In this document: positions 23,630-32,928 of the stretch, in pieces
How the letters are laid out: every line of letters starts with the position of its first letter
Numbering within the stretch: the first letter of the stretch is position 1
NCBI RefSeq assembly: GCF_036346875.1
Contig: NZ_CP107852.1
Location: 6,076,001-6,140,000, forward strand
Source: Nocardia sp. NBC_00508
GTDB lineage: Bacteria > Actinomycetota > Actinomycetes > Mycobacteriales > Mycobacteriaceae
Direction of reading: 5' to 3'
DNA: 64,000 bases
Program-made: the position numbers and the translations under genes
Notes under the pieces: generated by a model
The model's database searches: none
What the model was told of the DNA's origin: nothing
The model's input: only the letters and a program-made list of their open reading frames with translations

Positions 23630-25120
23630 GTGGCGCCTCAGTACGACGCGGTCGTGGTCGGTGCGGGATTCGGCGGTATGGGGGCTGGTATTCAGCTCGA
23701 TCGGCTCGGCCTGAGCAATTACGTCATCCTCGAACGCGAGGACGATCTCGGCGGCACGTGGCACGTCAACCACTACCCTGGCCTCGCGGTCGACATCGCC
23801 TCGGTCACCTACTCGTACTCGTTCGAGCCGAACCCGCATTGGTCGAGGCTGTTCGCGCCCGGCGCGGAGCTGAAGAAATACGCCGAGCACGTCGCCGACA
23901 AATACGGTCTGCGCCGCCGGATGCGCTTCGGCACCGTCGTCGACGGCGCGCGCTGGGACGAGGAATACGAGCAGTGGGTGGTCTCGATCGAGGGCGGGGA
24001 AACCGTCACCGGCCGGTACCTGCTCACCGCGACCGGATTCCTGTCCCAGCCCTACACGCCGCCGTTCCCGGGCATCGACGCGTTCTCGGGCAAGATCATC
24101 CACACCACCGCGTGGGAGGACGGTTTCGACCTCAGCGGTCGCAAGGCCGCGATCATCGGCACCGGAGCCACCGCCGTGCAGCTGGTCCCCGAGGTGGCCG
24201 AGAAGGCGCAGGCGCTCACTGTCTTCCAGCGCACCCCGATCTGGGTGGTCCCGAAGCTCGACACCGCAATCCCCACGCCGGTGCGGAAGCTGTTCGAGCG
24301 GGTTCCCGTGACGCAGAAGGCCGCGCGACTGATCAACACCAGCCTGCTCGAGGCGCTGATGGTGGTGGGAGTGCTGCACTTCAAACAGGCCAAGTTGATG
24401 AACAAGGGCGCGGGCCTGCTGGCCAAGGCGCATCTTCGGTCGTCGGTGCGGGACAAGGAGACGCGCAGGCGGCTCACACCGCACTACGACTTCGGATGCA
24501 AGCGGCCCACCTTCTCCAACCATTACTTCACCACGTTCAATCAGTCGCACGTGCGGCTGGAGACGAACTCGATCGACCGCATCGAGCCCGATGGCATCGT
24601 CACCGCCGACGGCCACAAGACCGAGATCGACACGCTGATCCTGGCCACCGGCTTCAATTTGTGGGACGTGAACTTCCCGGCCATCGAGATCATCGGCCGT
24701 GACGGGGTGAACCTCGGAAAGTTCTGGCGGGACAACCGTTTCCAGGCCTATGAGGGCATCACGGTGCCGAAGTTCCCCAACTTCCTCAGCCTCAACAGCC
24801 CGTACTCCTACAGTGGCCTGTCCTACTTCACCACCATCGAGGCGCAGATGAAGCACATGGGCAGGTTGTTCGGCGAGCTGCGCCGCCGCGGCGAGACCAC
24901 CTTCGAGGTCACCGATCGGGCCAACGCCGAGTTCCTGGACCGAGTCACCGCCAAGCTCGGTTCCTCGGTCTTCTACGGCGGCGACTGCGCTACCGCACGC
25001 AGCTACTACTTCAACCCGCACGGCGAGGCCGCCCTGCTGCGGCCGACCAGCACCCTCAACGCGCACCGCGAGGCGGTGAACTTCCCGCTGGACGACTACG
25101 TCTACGGCAAGACCGCCTGA
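23630..25120 (+). CDS. flavin-containing Baeyer-Villiger-type monooxygenase
   Basis: A 496-residue class B flavoprotein monooxygenase using FAD, NADPH and O2. The FAD Rossmann motif is VVVGAGFGGMGAG, the BVMO fingerprint FxGxxxHxxxW is seen as FSGKIIHTTAW, and the NADPH Rossmann motif is AAIIGTGATAVQL. It probably inserts oxygen beside a ketone or hydroxylates a related substrate; which one cannot be read from sequence. GTG 23630 follows AGGAGG. It is the divergent partner of the TetR gene and ends at a strong hairpin terminator. Confidence 0.92.
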   Translation: MAPQYDAVVVGAGFGGMGAGIQLDRLGLSNYVILEREDDLGGTWHVNHYPGLAVDIASVTYSYSFEPNPHWSRLFAPGAELKKYAEHVADKYGLRRRMRFGTVVDGARWDEEYEQWVVSIEGGETVTGRYLLTATGFLSQPYTPPFPGIDAFSGKIIHTTAWEDGFDLSGRKAAIIGTGATAVQLVPEVAEKAQALTVFQRTPIWVVPKLDTAIPTPVRKLFERVPVTQKAARLINTSLLEALMVVGVLHFKQAKLMNKGAGLLAKAHLRSSVRDKETRRRLTPHYDFGCKRPTFSNHYFTTFNQSHVRLETNSIDRIEPDGIVTADGHKTEIDTLILATGFNLWDVNFPAIEIIGRDGVNLGKFWRDNRFQAYEGITVPKFPNFLSLNSPYSYSGLSYFTTIEAQMKHMGRLFGELRRRGETTFEVTDRANAEFLDRVTAKLGSSVFYGGDCATARSYYFNPHGEAALLRPTSTLNAHREAVNFPLDDYVYGKTA

Positions 25121-25138
25121 TCCGCCGCACCCCACGAC

Positions 25139-25170
25139 CTCGCCCGCCGGAGCGTGTTCCGGCGGGCGAG
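25139..25170 (+). terminator. strong hairpin terminator after monooxygenase
   Basis: Arms CTCGCCCGCCGGA (25139-25151) and TCCGGCGGGCGAG (25158-25170) pair perfectly over 13 bp with a 6-nt loop. A second GC hairpin, GCGGGTG/CACCCGC, lies at 25212-25228. Confidence 0.8.
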
Positions 25171-25296
25171 TCGGTGTGTGATGCGGGCGTTGTAGCTGCC
25201 CAGCGGGGTGTGCGGGTGTGGCACCCGCGCAGCGAACTGGCAGACTGTGTGGGTACCTGTCCATCCCACCCACAACACTAGGGACTGACTTCGACG

Positions 25297-25665
25297 ATGG
25301 AACTGCTGTTTCCGCTGCTACTGGTAGCCCTGCTCGTGCCGATGTTCCTCGGTGTCCGCCGTCAGAAGCGGGAGGCCGAGAAGGTCTCGAGCATGCAGGA
25401 CAACCTGAAGATCGGCAATCAGGTCATCACCACGTCGGGTCTGTACGGCACCGTGGTCGAACTCGACGACACCACGGTCGACCTCGAGATCGCCGAGGAC
25501 GTGGTCACCACGTGGCTGCGCCAGGCCATCCGGGAGGTGCGCGCCGAAGATGCGGTGAGCACCGAGGAGACCGGCACGGACGCCACCAGCTCCGACAGCT
25601 CGGACGCGACCGACGCCATCGAGGAATCCGCCGAGCAGACCGAGACCCGGCTGACCAAGGACTGA
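25297..25665 (+). CDS. yajC: preprotein translocase accessory subunit YajC
   Basis: A 122-residue single-pass membrane protein of the SecDF-YajC complex. The N-terminal helix MELLFPLLLVALLVPMFLGV is followed by a cytosolic domain with the conserved VITTSGLYGTVVELDDTTVD. A Ser/Thr/Asp/Glu-rich tail of about 40 residues follows. The upstream region has a TGTGGGT/ACCCACA inverted repeat (25248-25274) of unknown meaning. It is followed by secD and secF. Confidence 0.94.
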   Translation: MELLFPLLLVALLVPMFLGVRRQKREAEKVSSMQDNLKIGNQVITTSGLYGTVVELDDTTVDLEIAEDVVTTWLRQAIREVRAEDAVSTEETGTDATSSDSSDATDAIEESAEQTETRLTKD

Positions 25666-25784
25666 TTCTTCCGGTCGTGTCCCATTCGCCGGATGTCGCC
25701 GCGGCTTGCCATCCGCGCACCCGGCGTCACTGGGGCGTGCCCGCTTGTTCCATCCTCGACTTCCTGCCTAGGAGATGACGTACT

Positions 25785-27476
25785 GTGCCACCTTCCCAGG
25801 GATCGGCGCACCCGCTCCGGCTGCTCGGCGTCTATGCCGCGCTGCTGGCCGTGGTCTATGCGCTGGTGTTCTTCACCGGTGACAAGTCCCCGACACCCAA
25901 GCTCGGCATAGACCTGCAGGGTGGTACCCGGGTCACGCTGTCCGCGCGCACGCCGGACGGCAGCAAGCCGAGCGAGGACAGCCTGAAGAAGGCGCAGGAC
26001 ATCATCGAGAACCGAGTCAACGGGCTCGGCGTCTCCGGGTCCGAGGTCGTCATCGACGGCGACAACATCGTGATCACCGTCCCCGGCGACGACGGGCAGC
26101 AGGCGCGTGCGCTGGCGACGACGGCCAAGCTCTACATCCGGCCGGTGCTGCAGGCCGTACCCGCGGCGGGACGCGGTGCGACACCGCAGACGGCGCCCGG
26201 CACGCAGCCCGCACCCGCAGCGCAACCCACCCCGCCGGAGGCGCCGGAGGCCACCCCTGGAAGCCAAGCTCCGGTCGGCGGCCAAGCTCCGGTCTCTCCG
26301 CAACAACGCGTGTTCCCGGCACAGGCGCCGACCCAGCCGCCGGCCGATCCGAGCCTGACGCCCACCGAAGCGGCCACCAAGGAGATCCAGGCGGCCAAAG
26401 CCCTGCGGCAGAGCACCGATCCGTCCGTGCAGCAGGCCGCGATGGCCGCGCTGGACTGCACGAAGGCCGATCCGCTCGCGGGCAACGACGACCCGGCCCT
26501 TCCGCTGGTGACCTGCTCGACCGACGGCACCGAGGTCTTCCTGCTGGACAAGAGCCGCATCGACGGCCAGGAGATCAAGGACGCCACCTCGGGTCTGAAC
26601 CAGCAGCAGGCCAGGCACGAGGTCTACCTGGACTTCAAGTCCGGCGGCAGCGACGCGTGGGCCGCCCTCACCGGCGAATTCGTCTACAAGCGGGTCGCTT
26701 TCGTGCTCGACTCCAAGGTGGTCAGCGCGCCGGTCGTGCAACAGGGACCACAGCAGGGCGGTCGCACCCAGATCTCGGGCAACTTCACCGCGACGACGGC
26801 CAAGGAGCTCGCCAACACGCTTAAGTACGGTTCGCTGCCGCTGTCGTTCCAGACCTCCGAGGCCGAGACGGTGTCCGCGACACTCGGTCTGTCCTCGCTG
26901 AAGGCAGGCCTGCTCGCCGGTGCGATCGGCCTGGCGGTGGTGTTGCTCTACTGCCTCGCCTACTACCGCATGCTGGGGTTGGTCACCGGCTTGTCCCTGG
27001 TGGCCTCCGGCCTCGCCGTCTACGGCATCATGGTGCTGCTCGGGCGCTGGATCGGCTTCACCCTCGACCTCGCGGGCATCGCCGGTCTGATCATCGGTAT
27101 CGGCATGACCGCCGACTCGTTCGTGGTGTTCTTCGAACGCATCAAGGACGAGATGCGCGAGGGCCGCAGTTTCCGTTCCGCCGCCCCGCGCGGCTGGCAG
27201 CGCGCGCGCCGGACCATCCTGTCCGGCAACGCGGTCAGCTTCCTCGCCGCCGCCGTGCTCTACATCCTGGCTGTGGGACAGGTGAAGGGCTTCGCGTTCA
27301 CCCTCGGCCTCACCACCATCCTCGACGTGGTCGTGGTGTTCCTGATGACCTCGCCGCTGGTGCTGCTCGCCTCGCGGACGGCGTTCTGGTCCAAACCGTC
27401 GGTGAACGGCCTCGGCGCGATCCAGCAGATCGCCCGCGAGCGGAAGGCGGCCGAAACCGCCCTCGGGAAGGCGTGA
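25785..27476 (+). CDS. secD: protein translocase subunit SecD
   Basis: A 563-residue membrane protein that, with SecF, uses the proton gradient to help pull exported proteins through SecYEG. An N-terminal helix (about 12-32) is followed by the periplasmic P1 domain beginning LGIDLQGGTRV. A Pro/Ala/Gln-rich insertion of about 80 residues (about 125-205) interrupts P1, as in other actinobacteria. The C-terminal five-helix RND core carries LDLAGIAGLIIGIGMTADSF. GTG 25785 has AGGAGA upstream. It ends 7 nt before secF. Confidence 0.96.
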   Translation: MPPSQGSAHPLRLLGVYAALLAVVYALVFFTGDKSPTPKLGIDLQGGTRVTLSARTPDGSKPSEDSLKKAQDIIENRVNGLGVSGSEVVIDGDNIVITVPGDDGQQARALATTAKLYIRPVLQAVPAAGRGATPQTAPGTQPAPAAQPTPPEAPEATPGSQAPVGGQAPVSPQQRVFPAQAPTQPPADPSLTPTEAATKEIQAAKALRQSTDPSVQQAAMAALDCTKADPLAGNDDPALPLVTCSTDGTEVFLLDKSRIDGQEIKDATSGLNQQQARHEVYLDFKSGGSDAWAALTGEFVYKRVAFVLDSKVVSAPVVQQGPQQGGRTQISGNFTATTAKELANTLKYGSLPLSFQTSEAETVSATLGLSSLKAGLLAGAIGLAVVLLYCLAYYRMLGLVTGLSLVASGLAVYGIMVLLGRWIGFTLDLAGIAGLIIGIGMTADSFVVFFERIKDEMREGRSFRSAAPRGWQRARRTILSGNAVSFLAAAVLYILAVGQVKGFAFTLGLTTILDVVVVFLMTSPLVLLASRTAFWSKPSVNGLGAIQQIARERKAAETALGKA

Positions 27477-27483
27477 GGACGCG

Positions 27484-28719
27484 ATGACCAACAGTCACAC
27501 CACCCGTTCGCTCGACAACGCGAACGCGGCCGAGATCACCGACGTGTTCGCCGCGGTCACCGAGCCGCAGCCACCGAAGCACGGCTTCTTCAACCGCCTC
27601 TACACCGGAACCGGCGCCGTCGACGTGATCGGTAAGCGGCGGATGTGGTATCTCATCACCGCCGTCATCGTGCTGATCTCGTTGGGCAGCATGATCTTCC
27701 GCGGCTTCAACTTCGGCATCGACTTCGAGGGCGGTTCGCGCATCCAGTTCCCGGCGGGGAGCGCGACCACCAGCCAGGTCGAGGACATCTACCGCGGCTC
27801 CATCGGCACCGACCCGGTCTCGGTGCAGACCGTCGGCACCGGCGGCTCGGCCACGATGCTGATCCGTTCCGAGGCGCTGGACCAGCGGCAGGTGGAGGCG
27901 CTGAACAACGCGCTGTTCGCCGAGTTCCAGCCGAAGGACGCCAGCGGCAAGCCGAGCCTGGCCGCGATCAGCACCTCCGACGTCAGCGAGACCTGGGGCA
28001 GCCAGATCACCCGCAAGGCGCTCATCGCGCTGGCGGTGTTCCTCGTGCTCGTCGCGGTCTACATCGCGGTCCGCTTCGAGACGCACATGGCCATCGCCGC
28101 GCTCGCCGCGCTGGTCTTCGACGTCGCGGTCACCGCGGGCGTGTACTCGCTGGTCGGATTCGAGGTCACCCCGGCGACGGTGATCGGCATCCTGACCATC
28201 CTCGGCTTCTCGCTCTACGACTCGGTGGTCGTGTTCGACAAGGTCGAGGAGAACACGCGCGGCATTCTGCACCTGACCCGGCGGACCTACGGCGAGCAGG
28301 CCAATCTCGCGGTGAACCAGACGCTGATGCGCTCGATCAACACCGCGCTGATCGGTATTCTGCCGATCGTCGGGTTGATGGTGATCGCGGTCTGGATGCT
28401 GGGCGTCGGTACCCTCAAGGACCTGGCGCTGGTGCAGCTGGTCGGCCTGCTGGTCGGCACGTACTCCTCGATCTTCTTCGGCACACCGCTGCTGGTGTCG
28501 ATCAAGGAGCGCTGGGGACCCGTTGCGGCCCACACGAAGAAGGTCTTGGCCAAGCGCGCCGGGGCGGCCGGCACCCGCGCGGGCGTTGCGGCCGAGCGCA
28601 GGGCGAGCGTGGCGGCGGGCCGGAACTTCGACGAGACGCCACGCAGACAGCGTCCGGCCGGGCAGGCGCCGCGGCCGGGTGCCCGACCGAGCGGAAAACG
28701 GCACAAGAGGCGGCACTGA
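27484..28719 (+). CDS. secF: protein translocase subunit SecF
   Basis: A 411-residue RND-fold partner of SecD. An N-terminal cytosolic stretch of about 50 residues leads into helix 1, then the P1 domain (FNFGIDFEGGSRIQFPAG) and the five-helix core with ILGFSLYDSVVVFDKVEENT and NQTLMRSINTALIGILPIVG. The last about 60 residues are Arg/Ala-rich and cytosolic. Close spacing to secD and to the following lipoprotein gene suggests one operon. Confidence 0.96.
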   Translation: MTNSHTTRSLDNANAAEITDVFAAVTEPQPPKHGFFNRLYTGTGAVDVIGKRRMWYLITAVIVLISLGSMIFRGFNFGIDFEGGSRIQFPAGSATTSQVEDIYRGSIGTDPVSVQTVGTGGSATMLIRSEALDQRQVEALNNALFAEFQPKDASGKPSLAAISTSDVSETWGSQITRKALIALAVFLVLVAVYIAVRFETHMAIAALAALVFDVAVTAGVYSLVGFEVTPATVIGILTILGFSLYDSVVVFDKVEENTRGILHLTRRTYGEQANLAVNQTLMRSINTALIGILPIVGLMVIAVWMLGVGTLKDLALVQLVGLLVGTYSSIFFGTPLLVSIKERWGPVAAHTKKVLAKRAGAAGTRAGVAAERRASVAAGRNFDETPRRQRPAGQAPRPGARPSGKRHKRRH

Positions 28720-28741
28720 CCACCACGAGGCAGGGGGTTTC

Positions 28742-30463
28742 ATGCGACAGCCAGGCACGACGGTACGACTGATCGGAGCACTCGCCGCGGGCACCTTGGC
28801 AGCCGGGCTGGTGGTGGGCTGCTCCAGCAAGAACCAGGTGCCGTCTATCGGCTACGCGACCGACGCCACCATCGCCAGCTACAACGGCGGCAGCACGCTC
28901 GGTGCGAGTTCCGGATCCACCGCGGTATTCGCCCGGGTGCTCACCGGGTTCTTCTACACCGGTCCGGACGGCCAGCAGGTCGCCGACACCGACCTGGGTA
29001 CCGCCAAGGAGGTGCCCGGCGAATCGCAGACCATCCAGTACCGCCTGAACCCCGACGGGGTGTACTCCGACGGCGTACCGACCTCGTGTGACGACTTGGT
29101 GCTCGCTTGGGCCGCCCGCAGCGGGCGGTTCACCAAACCCGGTGACCGAGGGGCGGTTCCGCTCTTCGACGCCGCGAGTACCGCCGGTTACGACGCCATC
29201 GAGCGGGTCGAGTGCCAGCCCGGCTCGCGGGATGCCACGGTGGTCTTCCGGCCCGGCAGGCATTACTTGCCGTGGCGGAGTCTGTTCACCGCGGGCGAGT
29301 TGATGCCCGCGCACGTCGCGGCCCGCGTGGCGAACGTGCCCAACGTGGTGTCGGCCTTCCAAGGCGGTGATCCGAACGCCGTCGGTAGGCTCGCGGAGTT
29401 CTGGAACTCCGGCTGGACCATCCCGGCCGACGGTCAGCTGGATCTGTCCCGGTTCCCGTCGTCGGGGCCCTACCGCATCGAATCCTTCAGCAAGGAGGAG
29501 GGTTTGGTGCTGGTCGCCAACGAGCGCTGGTGGGGCAACAAGCCGGCCACCGGACGTATCGTTGTGTGGCCCAAGACCTTCGACCTGAAGCAGAAGATCG
29601 GAGACAACGCCGTCGGTGTGGTCGATATTGCCACCGGTTCGGTGAAAGACCTGAATCTGAACGGCTTTTCGGTACACACCGTGCCGGGACGTGGCGCCGA
29701 GCAGTTGGCGCTGTCGACCGGGGGAGTGTTCGCCTCGGTTCAGGCCCGGCGTGCGTTCGCGCTGTGCCTGCCGCGGCAGACCCTGTTCGACAAACTCGGC
29801 AAGGTCCCGGACGCGCCGAAGTCCGGCCTCGGCTCCGGCCCGTTGAACGCGCATATCGTTCAACAGGATTCGCTGCTGTATCCGGCGGTCATCGGTGCGG
29901 CGGACAGGTACTCCGGCGGCGACGTGGCGAACGCGACCAAGGCGGTCACCGCATCCGGCGCGCCGAACCCGACCGTCCGCATCGGCTATCTGGGTCCCGA
30001 CGACCGCCGCGCACAGACCGTCACGATGATCGCCGACGCCTGCAAGCCGGCGGGTATCACCGTGGTGGACGCCGGTGCGCCCGATTTCACCCCGGCGCGG
30101 CTCACCGAGGGCACAGTCGACGCGGTTCTGGGCAGCACCGCCTCGGCGCCCGGCCCCGCCGGCTCGAGCGAGGGAGTGGCCGCGACCAGCGCCTTGCGCA
30201 CCGGTAACGGGCTCAATGCCGGGCGGTTCGGCAACGGCCGTTACGATGCGATCACCGAGCAGCTTGCGGCCGACGGCAACTCGGCCACACAGCTGAATCT
30301 GTTCACCGAGGCCGAGAACCTGCTGTGGGCCGAGCTGCCGAGCATCCCGTTGTTCGCCACCCCGCGCACGATCGCCTTCGGCAAGGGGCTGCGCAATGGA
30401 ATAGCCGCCCCCACCCAGGCCGGGTCGGGCTGGAATATGGACCGGTGGGTGCTCGAGCGGTGA
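28742..30463 (+). CDS. ABC transporter substrate-binding lipoprotein (SBP family 5, Rv2585c-like)
   Basis: A 573-residue exported lipoprotein. The signal peptide MRQPGTTVRLIGALAAGTLA ends in the lipobox LVVGCSS. The mature part is an oligopeptide/nickel-type solute-binding protein (SBP_bac_5): PDGVYSDGVPTSCDDLVLAW, then PSSGPYRIESFSKEEGLVLV. No permease or ATPase lies beside it. The position between secF and apt matches M. tuberculosis Rv2585c. An orphan peptide-binding or scaffold role is an inference. Confidence 0.88.
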   Translation: MRQPGTTVRLIGALAAGTLAAGLVVGCSSKNQVPSIGYATDATIASYNGGSTLGASSGSTAVFARVLTGFFYTGPDGQQVADTDLGTAKEVPGESQTIQYRLNPDGVYSDGVPTSCDDLVLAWAARSGRFTKPGDRGAVPLFDAASTAGYDAIERVECQPGSRDATVVFRPGRHYLPWRSLFTAGELMPAHVAARVANVPNVVSAFQGGDPNAVGRLAEFWNSGWTIPADGQLDLSRFPSSGPYRIESFSKEEGLVLVANERWWGNKPATGRIVVWPKTFDLKQKIGDNAVGVVDIATGSVKDLNLNGFSVHTVPGRGAEQLALSTGGVFASVQARRAFALCLPRQTLFDKLGKVPDAPKSGLGSGPLNAHIVQQDSLLYPAVIGAADRYSGGDVANATKAVTASGAPNPTVRIGYLGPDDRRAQTVTMIADACKPAGITVVDAGAPDFTPARLTEGTVDAVLGSTASAPGPAGSSEGVAATSALRTGNGLNAGRFGNGRYDAITEQLAADGNSATQLNLFTEAENLLWAELPSIPLFATPRTIAFGKGLRNGIAAPTQAGSGWNMDRWVLER

Positions 30464-30500
30464 CAGATGGTGTGGGTGATGTGATCATGGAGAGGTGTCG

Positions 30501-31073
30501 ATGAGCAAGCACGCGGCGATCGAATCCGAGGACGTAGTCGCCGAACGGACCATCAAAGCCGCTGAGGTGGTCGATCGTTTGACCCGTTGGCACGACGACT
30601 TCCCCACGCCCGGTGTGCGTTTCGCGGATTTGACGCCGGTGTTCGCCGACGCCGAGGGCTTCCGTACTGTGATTGATTGCCTGGCCGCGTGCGCACCTGA
30701 CGCCGATCTCGTGGCGGGTGTCGACGCCCGCGGCTTCCTGCTCGGGGCCGGTGTGGCCGCAAGCCTCGGCACCGGGGTGCTCGCCGTCCGCAAAGCGGGC
30801 AAGTTGCCGCCACCGGTGATCAGCCGGGAATTCAGCCTCGAGTACGGTACCGCCGCGTTGGAGATTCCCGCGGACGGCGTCGAGCTCCGGGGCCGCCGCA
30901 TTCTACTGCTCGACGACGTCCTAGCCACCGGCGGCACCCTCGCCGCCGCTGCCGAACTGTTCAAGCAGGCCGGCGCCGAGGTGGTCGCCGCGGCGGTGGT
31001 GCTGGAGCTCACCTTCCTCGGCGGGCGGGAGAAGCAGGGTGACTACGCACTGACTTCCGTCGTGCAGGTCTGA
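30501..31073 (+). CDS. apt: adenine phosphoribosyltransferase
   Basis: A 190-residue type I phosphoribosyltransferase that converts adenine and PRPP to AMP. The PRPP loop is ILLLDDVLATGGTLAAA, and the adenine-binding regions FPTPGVRFADLTPVF and GVDARGFLLGAGVA are present. ATG 30501 follows GAGAGG; a GTG at 30495 is in frame but overlaps that ribosome-binding site. Its place between the SBP lipoprotein and relA is conserved in Mycobacteriales, although here 6 kb of other genes intervene before relA. Confidence 0.93.
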   Translation: MSKHAAIESEDVVAERTIKAAEVVDRLTRWHDDFPTPGVRFADLTPVFADAEGFRTVIDCLAACAPDADLVAGVDARGFLLGAGVAASLGTGVLAVRKAGKLPPPVISREFSLEYGTAALEIPADGVELRGRRILLLDDVLATGGTLAAAAELFKQAGAEVVAAAVVLELTFLGGREKQGDYALTSVVQV

Positions 31074-31220
31074 GAGCCGCTCGCGGCTACGCCGAACATC
31101 CGTGCGGGAAGGTCGATGCCGGCCCACACGGAAGCCAGAAGGATGTGATCCGAATATCACTGGCGCATCCGCGGGCACTGTGTTTACTCTAGGTACGTCT
31201 TATCCCCGTTGATCGGAGTC

Positions 31221-31238
31221 ATGCCGTTGCTCATCTGA
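31221..31238 (+). promoter_or_regulatory. five-codon leader ORF (MPLLI) upstream of ABC-F gene
   Basis: ATG CCG TTG CTC ATC TGA encodes MPLLI, with GGAG 4 nt upstream of the ATG. It lies in the leader of the ABC-F gene, after a TACTCT -10 candidate (31185-31190) and before a GC-rich stretch containing CGGGC/CCCG pairing. Such short leader peptides control many ABC-F resistance genes by ribosome stalling; applying that here is inference. Confidence 0.45.
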
Positions 31239-31301
31239 GGTAGCCACTCGGGCGGCCCGCGTTCGCGCGCCGTGTACCCGTCGCAACCTCTGGGAGTTGG
31301 C

Positions 31302-32891
31302 ATGACCAATCTGTCTTTTTCCGATCTCACGTTCTCCTGGCCGGACGGCACTCCCGTCTTCGAAGGGCTCGACGCCGTCCTCGGCCCCGGTCACATCGGC
31401 CTGGTCGGCGGAAACGGTGCGGGCAAGTCCACGCTGCTGCGGTTGATCGCCGGTCAGCTGAGGCCCGCGCGTGGGTCCATCACGGTTGCGGGACATCTCG
31501 GGTACCTGCAGCAGGACATCGGCCTCGCCGAGGGGCAACGAGTGGACACCGTGCTCGGCATCGCTGATATTCGAAAAGCGTTGCACCGCATCGAATCCGG
31601 TGTCGGCATCGAATCCGACTTCGACATCATCGGCAATCATTGGGATGTCGAGGAACGGGCGCTGGCACTGCTGGCCGGGCTCGGACTGCACTATGTCGCG
31701 GATTCGGTCGAACAACTCGATCGCACGCTGGACACACTCTCCGGCGGCGAGACCGTCCTGCTCGGATTGGTCGCCGAGCTGCTCGCCGAGCCCGATGTGC
31801 TGCTGCTGGACGAACCCACGAACAACCTGGACCGGGTCGCCCGTGCACGGCTCTACGACGTGGTCGGGCAGTTCTCCGGCACGGTGCTCACCGTCAGCCA
31901 CGACCGTGAGCTACTGGAGCGGATGTCGGCGATCGCGGAGCTGCGTACCGGCGAACTGCGGCTGTTCGGCGGAAATTTCAGCGAGTACGAGCGCATTATC
32001 GCCGCCGAGCAGGAAGCCGCTCGTGCGGCGATCCGGGACGCGCGCAGCGATGTGCGCAAACAGGCACGCGAGCTCGTCGAAGCGCGAATCAAACTGGATC
32101 GCAGACAGCGCTACGGGCAGAAGATGTGGGACCAGAAGCGGGAGCCGAAAATCGTGATGGCCGAACGCAAACGGCAGGCGCAGGTGTCGGCGGGCAAGCT
32201 GCGCAACAACCACATCGAGAAGCTCGACACCGCCAGGGAGCAGCTCGAGCAGGCCAGGGAGTTGTTGCGCGACGATCGGGAGATCCGGGTGGACCTGCCC
32301 GGTACGCGGCTGTATCTCGGCCAGGAGGTGATCGTGCTGGACCATGTGGAGCTGTCCTGCGGGCCGACCGTGTCGTTGCGCGTGTCCGGTCCGGAGCGGA
32401 TCGCGCTGACCGGCCGCAATGGTGTCGGCAAGACGACCCTGCTGCGGCGTATAGCGCAGCAGGGTCCGAAAGTGCCATGGCGCATGTTGCCGCAGCGGCT
32501 CGACGTGTTCGACCAGCAGCGGTCGGTGTTCGAGAACGTCGCGTCGACGGCGCCGCACGCGTCCGCGGAGCGGATCCGGGCCCAGCTGGCCCGCTTCCTG
32601 TTCCGCGGCACGGACGCCGACGTCGCGGCGGGGGCGCTGTCCGGCGGCGAACGGCTGCGCGCCGCGCTGGCCATGCTGCTGCTGGCCGACCCGGCGCCGA
32701 AGCTGCTGCTGCTGGACGAGCCGACCAACAACCTCGACCTGCCCAGTCTGGAGCACCTCACCCAGGCGCTGGCGGGCTTCGAGGGCGCGCTGATCGTGGT
32801 GAGCCACGACCCGCGCTTCCTCGACGACATCGGGGTGGCTCGGCGGCTGGAGCTCACCGCGGACGGTCTGGTCGAGACGCTCGTCACCTAG
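31302..32891 (+). CDS. ABC-F family ATPase (ribosome-associated, possible antibiotic-protection factor)
   Basis: A 529-residue soluble protein with two ABC ATPase domains and no membrane segment. Domain 1: Walker A VGGNGAGKST (about 36-44), signature LSGGET, Walker B LLLDEPTNNLD. A charged linker of about 80 residues (KQARELVEARIKLDRRQRYG, then MAERKRQAQVSAGK) forms the interdomain arm. Domain 2: TGRNGVGKTT, LSGGERLR, LLLDEPTNNLD. This is the ABC-F layout; members act on the ribosomal E site as translation factors or antibiotic-protection proteins. ATG 31302 follows GGGAG. A mini-ORF in its leader hints at drug-responsive expression. Confidence 0.88.
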   Translation: MTNLSFSDLTFSWPDGTPVFEGLDAVLGPGHIGLVGGNGAGKSTLLRLIAGQLRPARGSITVAGHLGYLQQDIGLAEGQRVDTVLGIADIRKALHRIESGVGIESDFDIIGNHWDVEERALALLAGLGLHYVADSVEQLDRTLDTLSGGETVLLGLVAELLAEPDVLLLDEPTNNLDRVARARLYDVVGQFSGTVLTVSHDRELLERMSAIAELRTGELRLFGGNFSEYERIIAAEQEAARAAIRDARSDVRKQARELVEARIKLDRRQRYGQKMWDQKREPKIVMAERKRQAQVSAGKLRNNHIEKLDTAREQLEQARELLRDDREIRVDLPGTRLYLGQEVIVLDHVELSCGPTVSLRVSGPERIALTGRNGVGKTTLLRRIAQQGPKVPWRMLPQRLDVFDQQRSVFENVASTAPHASAERIRAQLARFLFRGTDADVAAGALSGGERLRAALAMLLLADPAPKLLLLDEPTNNLDLPSLEHLTQALAGFEGALIVVSHDPRFLDDIGVARRLELTADGLVETLVT

Positions 32892-32928
32892 GGCGTCACG
32901 CACGAAATCCTTGTCCGCACAGGAGGAT

